A stretch of 64,000 nucleotides of DNA from assembly GCA_950022655.1 (NCBI GenBank), contig OX465590.1:36469218-36533217 (forward strand), given 5' to 3'. Origin of the DNA: Alentia gelatinosa (taxonomy: Eukaryota > Annelida > Polychaeta > Phyllodocida > Polynoidae). The stretch's first letter is position 1. Each line of letters starts with the position of its first letter. The notes below the pieces were generated by a model. That model was not told the origin of the DNA and did not search any database. It worked only from the letters and a program-made list of their open reading frames with translations. Positions 1 through 12,400 of this stretch are shown here, piece after piece. The position numbers and the translations under genes are program-made.

Positions 1-382
1 CAGAGAGACAGCTAGACGGAGGGAGACTGATAGAAAAGGGCAGAGAGAGAAGGTGGCAGAAAGAGATGTGCAGGCAGAGAGAAAGAGACACAGATATAGA
101 CAGACAGAGACACTGAAATAGATATAGACATAGAAAGAGAAAGACAGAGAGGCAGATATGGACAGAGAGAGAGAGAGAGAGAACTAGCTGGAGAGAGACT
201 GGAAAAAAGGCAGATAGAGAAAGTAACAGGGAAAATGTGCAGACAGAATGAGACTGACACAGATATAGAAAGCGAGTGAGACAGGGAAATATACAGACAG
301 AGACGCAGATATAGACAGAGAGAGACAGAGAGAGAAAGAGAACTAGCTGGAAAGAGACAGAAAAAGGGAAGAGAGAGAAAGT

Positions 383-424
<42 letters not shown>

Positions 425-655
425 TACAGACAGAGACACACAAACACAAACATAGACAGAGAGAGACACAGATATAGACAGAGAGAGACAAAACTTGCTG
501 GAGAGAAAGAAAAGGGCCGACAGCGAACGTAGGAGAGAGAGAGAGTTGTGCAGACAGAGACAGAGAGAGAGAGCGAGAGAGCTAGGTGGAGACACACAGA
601 AGGAGTAAGACAGAGAGAGAGAAGGTGGCATAGAGAAATGTGCAGACAGAGAGAC
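1..655. repeat. GA-rich simple repeat
   Basis: The strand is almost pure purine, made of GAGA, CAGA and GACAGAGA runs with blocks of uninterrupted (GA)n at 167-181 and 390-421. Open frames on the minus strand (Leu/Ser/Cys-rich) are a by-product of the CT repeat and are not genes. The left end is cut by the window. Confidence 0.95.
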
Positions 656-1496
656 GTGTCTCATGTTTTATGCCAAACCAAGTTAAGTCAGTTCCTTGTC
701 TCATCAGCCACAGCTAGTGAGTCTGACTTCCAACTGATTAAAACACTCGAAGCGACGCAAAACAAGCCCGCCATTGAAATAAACGTTAAAAACCCGGAGG
801 CCAAAGCACCATCTCCCAACTCCCTCCCTCTCCCCTCCTTCTACAACATAGGCAATCCTACCCTCAGTCCTGCTTGGAGAGCGTAAGAAGCATTGAGTAA
901 TCCTGAATTATTCATCAGTCCAACCGACCAGGTTACACAATCCAGTACAAAGCTAGCAATCCAAATCCTCTGGGTTTTTAAAGCTCTTCGACACCTCTGC
1001 TCTTGTTGTGCCAGAGGCTTTTTGCCTCACATCTTGTCTCCAGCATCTCTGGCTGGATTTGTCTCGGCAGACTTTCTGTATCAGTGTTTTTGCGGAGTGT
1101 GTGGCGCCTCAAGCCCCAGTATTGGCTCGTGTTGCTGATATCGAGTTTCTCTGAAGAGATAGGGGTAGAATCAAAGACTAACCTGAAGGACTTTCCTATA
1201 CTCGTTCCTCTCCACTTGATATTTGACTGTCATTTCTGGGGCGAGCCCCATAATAAGCCTCCATAGGAGATAGTTGGCCAGGACTCTGTATGATAAATGT
1301 CAAAAATATAAAATGTTAAGCGGATGAATTCTAGGATAGTATTACAAAATTTCCCTCAATGAATACTCGCCGTTTGCATTTTAATGGCAATACATAGACC
1401 TTATTCATCACATAATGCGTGTAGATGCAGAGAAAGTAGGAACTCAAAGAATTCTACAGCTAAATGAAAATATAGGTCAGATACATACACAATATT
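656..1496. other. Unassigned sequence
   Basis: No conserved coding segment, repeat unit or RNA gene was recognised on either strand. Short plus-strand frames at 548-886 and 893-1266 have no family features and begin inside the purine repeat or without context. Confidence 0.5.
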
Positions 1497-1802
1497 GACT
1501 GGTTTCAGATACAAGCGGCCGTATGCTCCGAGGAGTTGACGCGTAGTAATATCCGAGCGGATGCTCCGAGGAGCATACAAACGCTTTTATCTGAAACCAG
1601 TCTATATTGTATTTATTATCCACCTTTTCTGCACAAGTGACATGTCGATATCAGTTCATTTAAATTATGCACTATTTTTCCATACGCACTATTTTTCCGT
1701 ATGCGCCACCCGGAGCATACAACATATCTGTATGCGCCGGGTATGTCAATACATGCTGCCTATGTGTTTTCTATGGATACTTTGTATTAGGTGGATAATA
1801 AA
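1497..1802 (-). mobile_element. Bipartite hairpin element (TTATCCACC subfamily)
   Basis: A hairpin at 1497-1602 has 39-base arms reading GACTGGTTTCAGATACAAGC and its complement. It is followed by a module at 1612-1802 whose ends TTTATTATCCACC and GGTGGATAATAAA are inverted. The outer (right) end, read in reverse, runs TTATCCACCTAATACAAAG and then TATCCATAG. This matches the outer block of the TATCCTACCCC subfamily and supports a common origin. A half copy of the same hairpin is at 13494-13535. Confidence 0.75.
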
Positions 1803-3368
1803 TGTTATATCATATAAAGTAATTGACTGGTACAGGAAGTGTGCCATAGAAATAACATTGATATTTAAATACAATGATAACCTATGTGAAGTAACAATAC
1901 TGCGATCTGGTCATGGCAGAGTGATGCGAGATGGTGTCCTTATCCACTGGCCAATCAGTGGCCAGGATTTCACAGGGAAGACAAGACATCAACATGGAGA
2001 TTTAAATGTTCCTAACTGGATTTGGGATTATTCAGATATTATGACGCTATTCTATGTCCGTGAAAGGGGTGAGATGCTTTAAAGAATTTATCGGTGACTA
2101 CCTCCATTTCCATAGAAAAATATCTTTCTAACGACGATTATTGGCATGAATCAATCGCCAAGGAGAACTACAGATCGAATTTTGTATAACAGGTGTCCCT
2201 TTCTTCAAAATATTGAAACGCCACATGTTTTTATAGGAAATAATGCGCATGACTGTGTTTAAGGCAGCGACAAGATGTTCTGGATCTATTCATCAAGGTA
2301 ATATTTTGAACAATTAATTCTTAATCAATTGAGTTACTAATTTTTGTTATCGGCAACTAGAAAGTAATGAAACTAATTCAATTAATGTGTCATCTACTTA
2401 TATCACAAACACTCATATAAAGAAAACTCCACCAATGGGAACAGGGCTGTGGAGGTTTGTGAATATATGTGTGTTTAGTGTTACCTTAAGATTCTATCCC
2501 TTGGCCAAACTGACCAAGCTTGCTCTACATAACATGCCACTGTAGGCGACCCCTTGGTTATGATCAACATTGTCGCCCCCACCTGGTAAACACGGAGCCA
2601 GCATATAATCCTCTCTCGATGTATTCTCATCAGTGCGACTACTGTAGTGCACTGCAGTAACACCAGCGATAGAGCTTGTAACGGGATGAACCCGTGGAGT
2701 CAACAATCTTTTAATGAATATGTTATCATGACATCTCTCTCTTCTCAGGGACTATCAAGCATTAGAGAGTATACATCTTGCAAAATGAAACACATGTTTC
2801 CAGGTTTCTTAGGGGTAGATAATAGGTTAGTATAGTTTAAATAAGACATTTCTTGGGTTCAAAGTTGAACGTGTGGAATTGGTTGCTTTTAGAGATACCA
2901 ATTCCCAATAGGACGAGGAGGGGGGGGGGGGACTAGACAAAAGAAGAAGGGGAATAAAAAAACAAAAAAAGGGAGCAAGCTTGAAGATAAGGGATTACTC
3001 TACAGATGTCTTTAGACAAAATGGGTTTAATTCATGGTATATTTATGCATCAACAAATACACATTGTACCAGGAAGAGCCATATCTTGACTTTCAGCGGC
3101 TTTTGTTCAACGTAGGATTGTGCACATGTAGCCAAAAGGATAGTCCATTGTTCATCGTTGGAGAGTACACATGTTTACACAGTTGGTTTTATCTGATTTT
3201 GGGAAAGTGATTTTGGAAAGTATTTTTGGATATGGAGAAAGAACTGACAATTTTGTAAATGTATTATGAGGACAAATAAAGAAAAGCGCTGCTTGAATTT
3301 AAAAAAAAGAAGAAAAAAGCTTACCATTCACTCCTAATAGTAAAAATATCAAGAGAAGCTTGGTTTAC
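1803..3368. other. Unassigned sequence beyond the last exon
   Basis: AT-rich, with a G-run near 2920-2931, purine-rich stretches near 2938-2975 and an A-rich patch near 3300. No M13 exon, RNA gene or repeat family was recognised. The plus-strand frame 1561-2082 starts inside the hairpin element and has no family features. Confidence 0.5.
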
Positions 3369-3493
3369 CTTGGCTTTTGCCTGACGAGCAGCTTGGCCAT
3401 GTTCCGGAGGTACTCCATGGCGAAGGACACAACGAGCTCATCAGGCGAGATGGCCACCGGCATGAAACCATTAAAATACTTCAGCCAGTCTAT
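3369..3493 (-). CDS. M13 peptidase exon, last one seen in the window
   Basis: Acceptor GCTTTCAG leads into 125 coding bases: 41 codons from IDWLKYFNGFMPVAISPDEL to RQKP, plus AG of a split codon, then the donor GTAAAC. The pattern W-x-x-(F/Y)-(F/L) followed by V-V-x-x-x-x-(E/D)-Y-L matches the next conserved block of M13 peptidases. The following exon, towards the zinc site, would lie below 3365. I looked through 1-3365 on the minus strand and saw nothing like it, so it is probably beyond the left edge. Confidence 0.88.
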
Positions 3494-6400
3494 CTGAAAG
3501 CACCAGGGATACCGTATTCCCACAGCCGTCAGCGTGACAACAAACACAGGACTTATATAAGTCTGTATCATCACGGCTGTCAGCATGATAACATGTATAG
3601 TATCTTATATAATCATCACAGCTGTTAGCATGACAACATACCCATTATCTTATATATGAATGTAATCCCACAGTTGTCAGCATAATAACATGCACAGTAT
3701 CTTATACAAGTCTGTATGATCACAGCTTATGAAGAGACGTCATTAGGTTTGAGTCTGCGTTTATTCATGTCACACATTTTGTTGGCTCTGTAGTTTCTCG
3801 AGTCGAAGACATTACGAAACCAACAAAATGAGTGACATAAATAAACTCAAACTCAAAATCGTGACGTCTAGATTCTATCCTACCCTGTTTCCACATTTTT
3901 TCAGCATTAGAAAGTAGTGGCATAAACAACACTTTATATCACACCCGTGACATAAAGAAACCCATATACTCGTTGGGGTAAGTAAGCATACTAACATACA
4001 CAGTATATTATGTAAATCTTTATCATCACAACTGTCAGCATTACCTTATACAAGTCTGTATCATCACAGCTGTCAGCATGATGACAGCTGACACATTATC
4101 TCATATAAGACTTCATCTCAACCCTGGTATTTTTTTCTCAATATACTTAACATTGGAAACTCGTATCCAATGCCCATGAGATATCTAGGAAAAATATCAA
4201 ATGGGGGATTATGTCAGAGTGTTAGCCTATTAGTCAATGCGAAGGGTGAGATGAATTCAGAAACCCATAAGTTTAGAGTCAGAGCTCGTTCCCATCTCAT
4301 TTGAATAGCTACGTAATTCACGCGGCTTTGCCTTGTGAATTACTACGCAATCTCAACTCGATGGGATACAAGCTCTGACCCTAACCTTTTATAGGTTTTC
4401 TTTATAGTATTCCCACAGTTGTCAGCATAATAACATACACAGTATCTTATATACGTCTGTATCTATACAATATAGACTGGTTACCTACAACATACAAAAC
4501 GTTAGAATTCGGTCGGATCTGCTTAGAGTTGCTCCCCACGTAGAGACAGAGTGAACCAGAACTATGTATGGAAACTGAAGCGTCACAAGATTGAGAATCT
4601 CGTGGAGAGAAAAACTTGAACCTGTACTTCTTTTTTGTAGATCTATACAGAAACAAACGTTTTCTCTTATGATTTATTTCAAGCTGTGCCGAAATCAAAG
4701 TTTAGTATTATAGTTTTCTGGTCTACCTTTCTCTTGAGAAACCAATGAGATCCCAACATTCGCTGGTTCCCTACCATAATTCTGGTAGAATATGCTTGGA
4801 GTTTCTCCTGCACATAGCAAAAAGTGAACTACATTTAGGCTTGGGGATTAAAGCACTGCGAGAGTGAGAATCTCGTCAGAGAAAAACTTAAAGCTGCATT
4901 AATGCTTTTTTGCAGGTATACACTCAGATTTCTTATGAAATGATTCCATCCGTACTGAGAACAAATTTTAGGGCTGGCGAGCAGTGTATCAAAGGGAATT
5001 ACGAAGGCGCTAGTTTCAGATAAAAAACGGCCGTATGCTCCTGGGGAGGGTGGTTGTGGCCCCTAAGATTCGAGGTCAACTCTCGACTCCAGAGCCGTCT
5101 CAAGGCGCTAGAAAATATTATGTTAGGAGGTCAGGGTGAAGGTCGAGGTTTGCTGCGAATGCAGTCATTGGCTACTCGGTCTACTGTATTCCTTATATGG
5201 AATTAAGGTAATGGGACAACTCTATGGTGTGGGAGTTGACTCTCCTGCGCTCGGTTATCGCTGCGCGTCACCTCCTCAGAGCGCACGTTCGCCTGTATCT
5301 GATGTCTACACTCCGGTGTCTACACTCACCTCCGGCACCTGCTCCTGTAGGTCACGGACTCGTAGTTTAGTGTACATGGCGCCCGTGTCGTGGCGCTCCG
5401 ACTGTGGCGTCGTCACCTGTGTGTCAAGAAAATATGTCACCATGAGATTTTGCGGGACATGCCCGTGAGATATTTTCGGGAGGTAATTATTTGCCCTTTA
5501 AGTGCAGCATGAAACTTGGGGCATTCCCCTGGATACTACAGCTATTACTGATAATCAGGGGTTGTGTTTCTGCAGGCACTTTCTGTGGTGTGATGCTGTG
5601 TCAGGGAATTGGCTACTGCAGGGTTTATTAACTTAGACATTTGCTGCATTTTGCCTTTAGGTTTGCCTTTGGATTTGTGTTACTGCAGGCACTGTCTGTA
5701 GTGTGATGCTGTGTCAGGGGATTGGCTGCTGTTCTGGGGTTTAAGGTGCATAGTAGGGTTTGCGTTACTGCAGGCACTGTCTGTGGTGTGATGCTGTGTC
5801 AGGGAATTGGCTACTGCAGGGTTTATTAACTTAGACATTTGCCGCATTTTGCCTTTAGGTTTGCCTTTGGGTTTGTGTTACTGCAGGCACTGTCTGCTGT
5901 CTTATGCTGTGTCAGGGGATTGGCTGCTGTTCTGGGGTTTAAGGTGCATGGTAGGGTTTGTGTTACTGCAGGCACTGTCTGTAGTGTGATGCTGTGTCGG
6001 GGAATTGCCTGCTGCACGGTTTGTTAACTTAGACATTTGCCACATTTTGCCTTTACTTGTAAAGGAAATCGTGAGGGTTATCAGTGATAACAAAGGGTTA
6101 CCTGATTATCCTTGACCTCTCATGAAGGGAGAGCTGAGATTAACTCAGTGAACACCGAGCAACAGGTTAATCCCTTTTACAAATGACCTTCTAAATGATA
6201 TCCCCTGTTGTAATAATATTGACATATAAAGGTCATCTTATTCCGGTGAATAGAGGGAAAGGATATAAGAAATTCTCCGAAATTCTACATATATCTCTGA
6301 ATCTGTACGTTAAATCTGGTGGAATTGGTGGTTTGATGGAATTACCGATTTACCAATTCATTAAGGTATTCTTATCCTTGCTGAAATACTTTCTTAAGGT

Positions 6401-9400
6401 ATCCTTGCCCCTCCTGAAATACTTTCTTAAGGTATTCTTGCCCCTACTGACATACTTTCTTAAGGTATTCTTGCCCCTACTGACATACTGTTTTAATGAA
6501 TTATTGCTTGAACAGGACTAAATAAAGCTTGTTATTCTAACAACACACCTTCTTAAGGTATTCTTGCCCCTGCTGACATACTTTCCTAAGGTATTCTTGC
6601 CACTGTTGACATACTTTCTTAAGGTATTCTTTCCCCTGCTGACATACTTTCTTAAGGTATTCTTGCCCCTACTGACATACTGTTTTAATGAATTATTGCT
6701 TGAACAGGACTAAATAAAGGTTGTTATTCTAACAACACACCTTCTTAAGGTATTCTTGCCCCTGATAACACACCTTCTTAAGGTATTCTTGCCCCTGTTG
6801 ACATACTTTCTTATGGTATTCTTGCCCCTGCTGACACACCTTCTTAAGGTATTCTTTCCCCTGCTGACATACTGTTTTAATGAATTATTGCTTGAACAGG
6901 ACTAAATAAAGGTTGTCATTCTATCTGTAAAATCAGCTGGAGGAAGCAGACTTACGTTGGCGAGACGGATCTCGAACTCGAGCACCTCGGTCATCTCCTT
7001 GGTGGCGTGGGTCTCGTTGGCGCCCAGTAACATGGCGATCTTGATCATGTAGGTCAGGTAGGCCTCCTTGTACTTGGACTCCTTCGACTCCTGGCCCTTC
7101 ATGTAGTACTCCCGGCTGGGCATTCCCAGACTCGTCTGGTCTAACTGCCATGTCAAAACAGTACAATAAGCCTGTTGTATGCTTATTATAAAATATATAA
7201 CAGTAGTATCATTTATCTAGTAAATGTGTACTTATTTGTTAACCTATAGCACTATCATATCAATATGAGCAAACTGGTTTTTTTCTAATTCATCCACACC
7301 CAATAGGTAAAATAGACCCTTATACTTATGCTAGATTCATACAAGAAATGTACTGAAAAATAAAAAAATTTCGATTTTAGAATTACTATATATTCTATTA
7401 TAATATCAATATGATATTAATCTGTAGATGAAAATCTTGCATTGTGACATCCACTTAACTATATATGTGTTCTACAACGCTAGGCAATTATCAAATTCAA
7501 TTTTCCATTAAAATGACATGGGTCTTAATTTCAACGGTAAATTGCTCAATATGCCTTTGCCCACCAACTTTTGACAAAATCTCTGAGGAGAAGGATGATG
7601 ATGAGAGACTCTGAGGAAACACGTGCCTGTAGGATATGCACGCTGGAGTTCTTGTCGTCCGCCGCCACCCAGGAGTCGATGAAGATGGGGGCGTTGTAGA
7701 TGCCCCTCATCTTGGCGATGGTGTCCTCCAGCTTCCATCCGCTCGAGGCCCAGTTCTCAGTGACCACGGGCCAGTAGCCGAGGAAGGTGAGGACCTCGCG
7801 TAGAGGCCGGTCTCCCACCTGCTCCACCTGACCTGGATACGATATGGTGTAAAATAACTAAGGTTGTTTTATGTATTGATACATAGAGGACACTGTAGCT
7901 CCTCATACTCAACTCACACACACCAGGGACCTGTTTCAGTAGTCTCGTGACATTAGGCCTAGACAGACATCAACAGCGGCACCAACAGTGCAAGCAACAG
8001 CGGAAAAAGACTAGCAAATATCTGAAGATCGAAGTGGCCAATCTTCTTCATATTTGGAACGATTATAGGTTATATGTACTCCCTACTCATGTTAAAGTGT
8101 CAATGTTTAATTCCTACGAGAAGTGAGTGAAACTCCGCGTGTCATCCACTGCAATCTTGTGATCTGTCCGTATGGTGTCACAGACACCATCTAGACATGT
8201 CACAAAACTACTGAAACAGGTCCCAGGGGGCCCTACGTGGTCGAGCTGAGGTACTGCCGGTGTACTACTGGGCAGTCACCCCTAAGCCGCTGGACGTGTA
8301 GCATGACTCGGTCTAGACTCCACTGGAGTTCATTTGGTTTTTTTTCTCATTATTTTTTGTTTAGCTTATTTTTATTTATCTTTGCTAGGGGTGACTCAAC
8401 TCCCATTCAGGTATTTCGTGTCATCTATATGACCAAATGAACTCCAGTGGAGTCTAGACCTATATGTACATTACTATGCATCTCTTACCATTCCTCTGCT
8501 AGATTAATACATTATGTATGTCTTAATGCATAACCGGACCTATGTGCAACATATTGTCGTAGTCGCCAGAGCGCCCTAGACGAGAGAGGGCGCCTCCGGC
8601 CTGCCGGAGTTGCCGGAGGAGCCGGAGGTTCCGAGAGGCCCCGGAGGTGGATCGTGGAGCGGCACTTCGTGTTTCAAAAGCAGAGGATGGCAACAGCGAG
8701 CGGCACTTTGGAGCAAAGCGGCACCAACAGCGGTAACACCCGTATCAATAGTTAGTGATGTCTCGCTGTTGCTGCCACTTGGCTACCGCCGTTGGCGAGA
8801 GGGTCACATTTTATCCGATATTATAACATATTTAAGTAAAGTGTACATAATCCCCCATTTGATATTTTTTCTAGATATCTCATGGGCATTGGATACGAAA
8901 GCAATGTTTTAACCATATATCGATGTTCATAATTCTTTAGTGATCAACTTTGTAAGAACTATTATACTATTCAAACCAAGAACTGCATTCACTGCACCAC
9001 TCAGCCCGTTCCCACAAACATCCTACTGCAGCTCTCGACCCTAAAGTATCACTTGCTGGTTTTACAAACGAGAGCTATAGTGCTGGGCGTCATAACTCAG
9101 TCAAAAATGCACGTAGAAACGTGAAATAAAACCTGAAATGTGGGGGAAAACACGAGGAATAATTTGGAATTATTGAAATATTTATTAGATATAGATTTAT
9201 CAAATATCTCATTTGTTATGCTGGCATAACAAGCGGCACCGGGATCTCAACAGCGGCACTATACTTCTGAAACGAGACTTTATAGCTTCCACTGTTAGTG
9301 CCGCTGATTGCTCTCGCTATTGTGGTGGTTATTTCTTTTTACTCCCTAAACTATTGAAACGGGTCCCTGGGCTATTCAACTTCGATTGTTTTTTGCCCAG

Positions 9401-12400
9401 TTTCCCCCCGCTACTACCTAGCTTCAGCTGGGGTATGTTGTTGTCTGGGACTGAGCTACGGCGCTTCCGTGGATTCTGTGTAACTGGTATTGAATATTGA
9501 ATTGAATAAACATATTGTTTATTAGAGCGTGCTTGCATCATATAGAGGTTATAGGGGTCCATATAGACTTTCATGGTACTGCATACAAATTATCCCTTCA
9601 CTATCTGTGTGCTATTCACTGTAATATTGAGAACAGATCAGGGAGCCAGTGTCTCAGGGTCTTAGAGGCATGCCCAGCTGACCATGACCAATCACTCAAG
9701 ACCAAAATACCTCAAGACCCATTGGTGCTTGATGTGTTTGGATCCTAGATAGGCAGTTGCAGAAATGGCAAGTTGACTGGGTGCAAGTGGGTTACAGAAA
9801 ACTATCCATAGGCTAAATCTAACTCAAACCTTTTAATTGTTATTCATTTTGACTACACGCTCATTCATCTATGATGAACACACTATTAGCTCCTAGTTAT
9901 AATTCTTGGTGTCTGTTACTCTTTGTGGGTAGGAATGCCAGATCATCTGGCCCTTGTAACTCAAACTGACCTACAAGCCTATATCCGTATGGTAGCTCTC
10001 ACAGCATCATACATTATCTCACGATCATTTCAGCCTAAAAGAGAAATAGCTGGCGGCCACTGCAGAACAAGGAGTAAGAGGCACTCGTATTTCCATGAGA
10101 TGTAACAAAATTGTCCATTTATGAAAAAAAGACTTTGCTAAAAGGAATCACTTGAGCAGGACTTACTTGTGTTGATGCAGGAGGAGTAGAGAGTTTTGGC
10201 TTTGAGTGTAGAGTTCGTGTCATATCCGTTGGGACCCTCCTCCAAGAGCTCTGCAATATTAAAAGACAGCGAATTATTGTATACCTATGGCGTTATCAGC
10301 TACATAAACTTATACTGCCCGCTTCTATCAAGATGGAGCCAAGGTGAACCCGCGAGAACTGCAGATACCTGTGATTAAAATACCATTCCCGGAGGCCAGT
10401 AAGAACAACACTTGGTGCTAAAGGTATGTGGGTTTAAGGCTAGAATTTGGTTATTGGCTACTTTTGAAGTGTGCTTTACAACAATGATCTCTGAATAGAT
10501 GTGTCACTATGTTGCATTGGAATTATGCATTTAAAAGATTGGAGAATGACACATATAATCTCGCAACAAATATAGTATAAGTATTGAGAGCCACTATCTC
10601 GAAACAGTGTTTTGAATATGAAGGGGGGCATCCACCAACCACGACAAGGTTACGACAAGCGCAGACAAGAAAGTTCCAATCGGCGCTTGTCGCAGCCTTG
10701 TCGTAAGAAGGGGGGGGGGGGGGGGTTACTACAGCGTTGTCAGGGTGTGTCGGGAAGTGCACCCTCCACCAAAATTTCCTATCGTAGACCTCTCCAACAC
10801 ACTCCTGACATGCCATGACACTCCACAACAAGGGTCCAGTCGTGGGAAAAATCGAACATGCTCAATGTTGTCTGAGCCTTGTCGGAAGGCTCCTGACAAG
10901 CTTCCAATCGCGGCCTTGTCGTGGTCTTGTCATAGACTCTTGTCGGGAACTGGGGTCCACCAACCACAACAAGGCCTCCAATCGTAGGCCAATCGTGGAT
11001 CATGTCAGGAAGCCATTGTCGTAGCCTTGTCGTGGTTGGTGGACGCCCCCTTTGACTGTCTGCTGTTTTAGTTGGCTCACTTTGGCTCCCTATGTCGTTA
11101 TATCCATACCTCACCAGGTGATGTATGAGGTATGGATATCATGTGACTAGGTAGGATTTTGCCATTTTAAGGGAGATAATGATATTAAAATAGGGTTACT
11201 TTCTTTGCACATCAAGATAATGGTCCTTTCTGAATACGTGGCTATGGGTGTACACTGTTCGAGCTACCGCATCTAAGTGACGGAGCAGTCGTCTGCTCAC
11301 GTTATTTATAGTCAGACCACTCGCTACCAAGGCGACATTGACAACAGAACTAGGCGTATCGTTACGCCAGTTGTTGACAGTGTGACATCACGGAAAAAAA
11401 GAAAAAAGAAAAAAAGAAGAAGATAGTGGTCCTTGATTATACAACCTCGGCCATGATAGTCGTCGACCCATGAGTTTCCTTGCGTGTTTACACTAGATGA
11501 CTTATTTTAGAAATATACCTCAGCAATAGATAGCCACCTGTTTAGACAACTTTAGAATTTAAGCCAGATTGAAATGGTCGCCGGTGTCAGAGTATGTGAT
11601 ATAATCGTCACGTGCTGCCAAATTGTATAATCTGATATAATCAGAAGGACTGCAGTCGCCACGAAGATTTTAGCCTTTTATGGCTGAAAGTTGTCAGGTA
11701 GTAAAAAATTCAAGAATCGCTACCTATAATCGTCTATTGTAAACACCGGTACCTCTCATGAAGAGCCAATGATATTATTTTCATCTATAATGCTGATGCA
11801 GAATATATATTTTTTCCCAAGGATTTATGAAGAAGGATGGACTTTTCATTGAAACAACAACTGACAGAAAAAACAGTAAAAATCATACTCATTAATGCTG
11901 ATTAAAATGTTCAAAACAAAACTAATTTACCTTTTGAATAGATTTGAAATTATTTCTAACAATAAACTAAACATAGTTGTGGTAAGAGAGAGTTCTAATG
12001 GGTATAAGGTACTATAAAAAGTAGCAAAACAGTGATCCAATCCCTGGATAATTTAACGATAGTCAGAGACGTTTAGTTTATTTCTCTTGTCATCGAAGGA
12101 AGTACTGCGTAATTGTTTCAACTGGGCCGTTTAATTAAAACGCCATGAAATGGGAACAGAAATATCCCCCAAGGAAATCGATAAATGGCTGTGGTCGGAA
12201 AGCAAACAAGTGCCACGAGAGACTAACAAGACGAGAGTCTGGCAGAGTCAGAGGAAACGATGTTAATTTATAATGAGAACTGCGATCACCACACTCAACT
12301 ATAAGTCCTACCCGGCGTTTACACTAGACGACCAAACACATGACGACTATAAATCGTCTGACCAATATTTATCAGGTGGTGCTCAGGAACCATTTACACT

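Larger units (their letters stand above)
3518..4465. repeat. Tandem repeat of ~45-51 bp split by two hairpin elements
   Basis: Units of the form 'cacagctgtcagcatgataa' followed by 'catacacagtatcttata' recur about every 45-51 bases at 3518-3735, 3985-4114 and 4405-4465. Two bipartite hairpin elements (3736-3984 and 4115-4404) interrupt the array. The repeat therefore serves as a natural empty-site record for their insertion. It lies in the intron before the last exon. Confidence 0.75.

Noticed and set aside
12..597. Leu/Ser/Cys-rich minus-strand frames (159 and 84 codons)
   Set aside because: They are translations of the CT-rich side of a GA simple repeat.
1561..2082. 173-codon plus frame
   Set aside because: Its first third lies in a hairpin element module and the rest shows no domain or codon signal.
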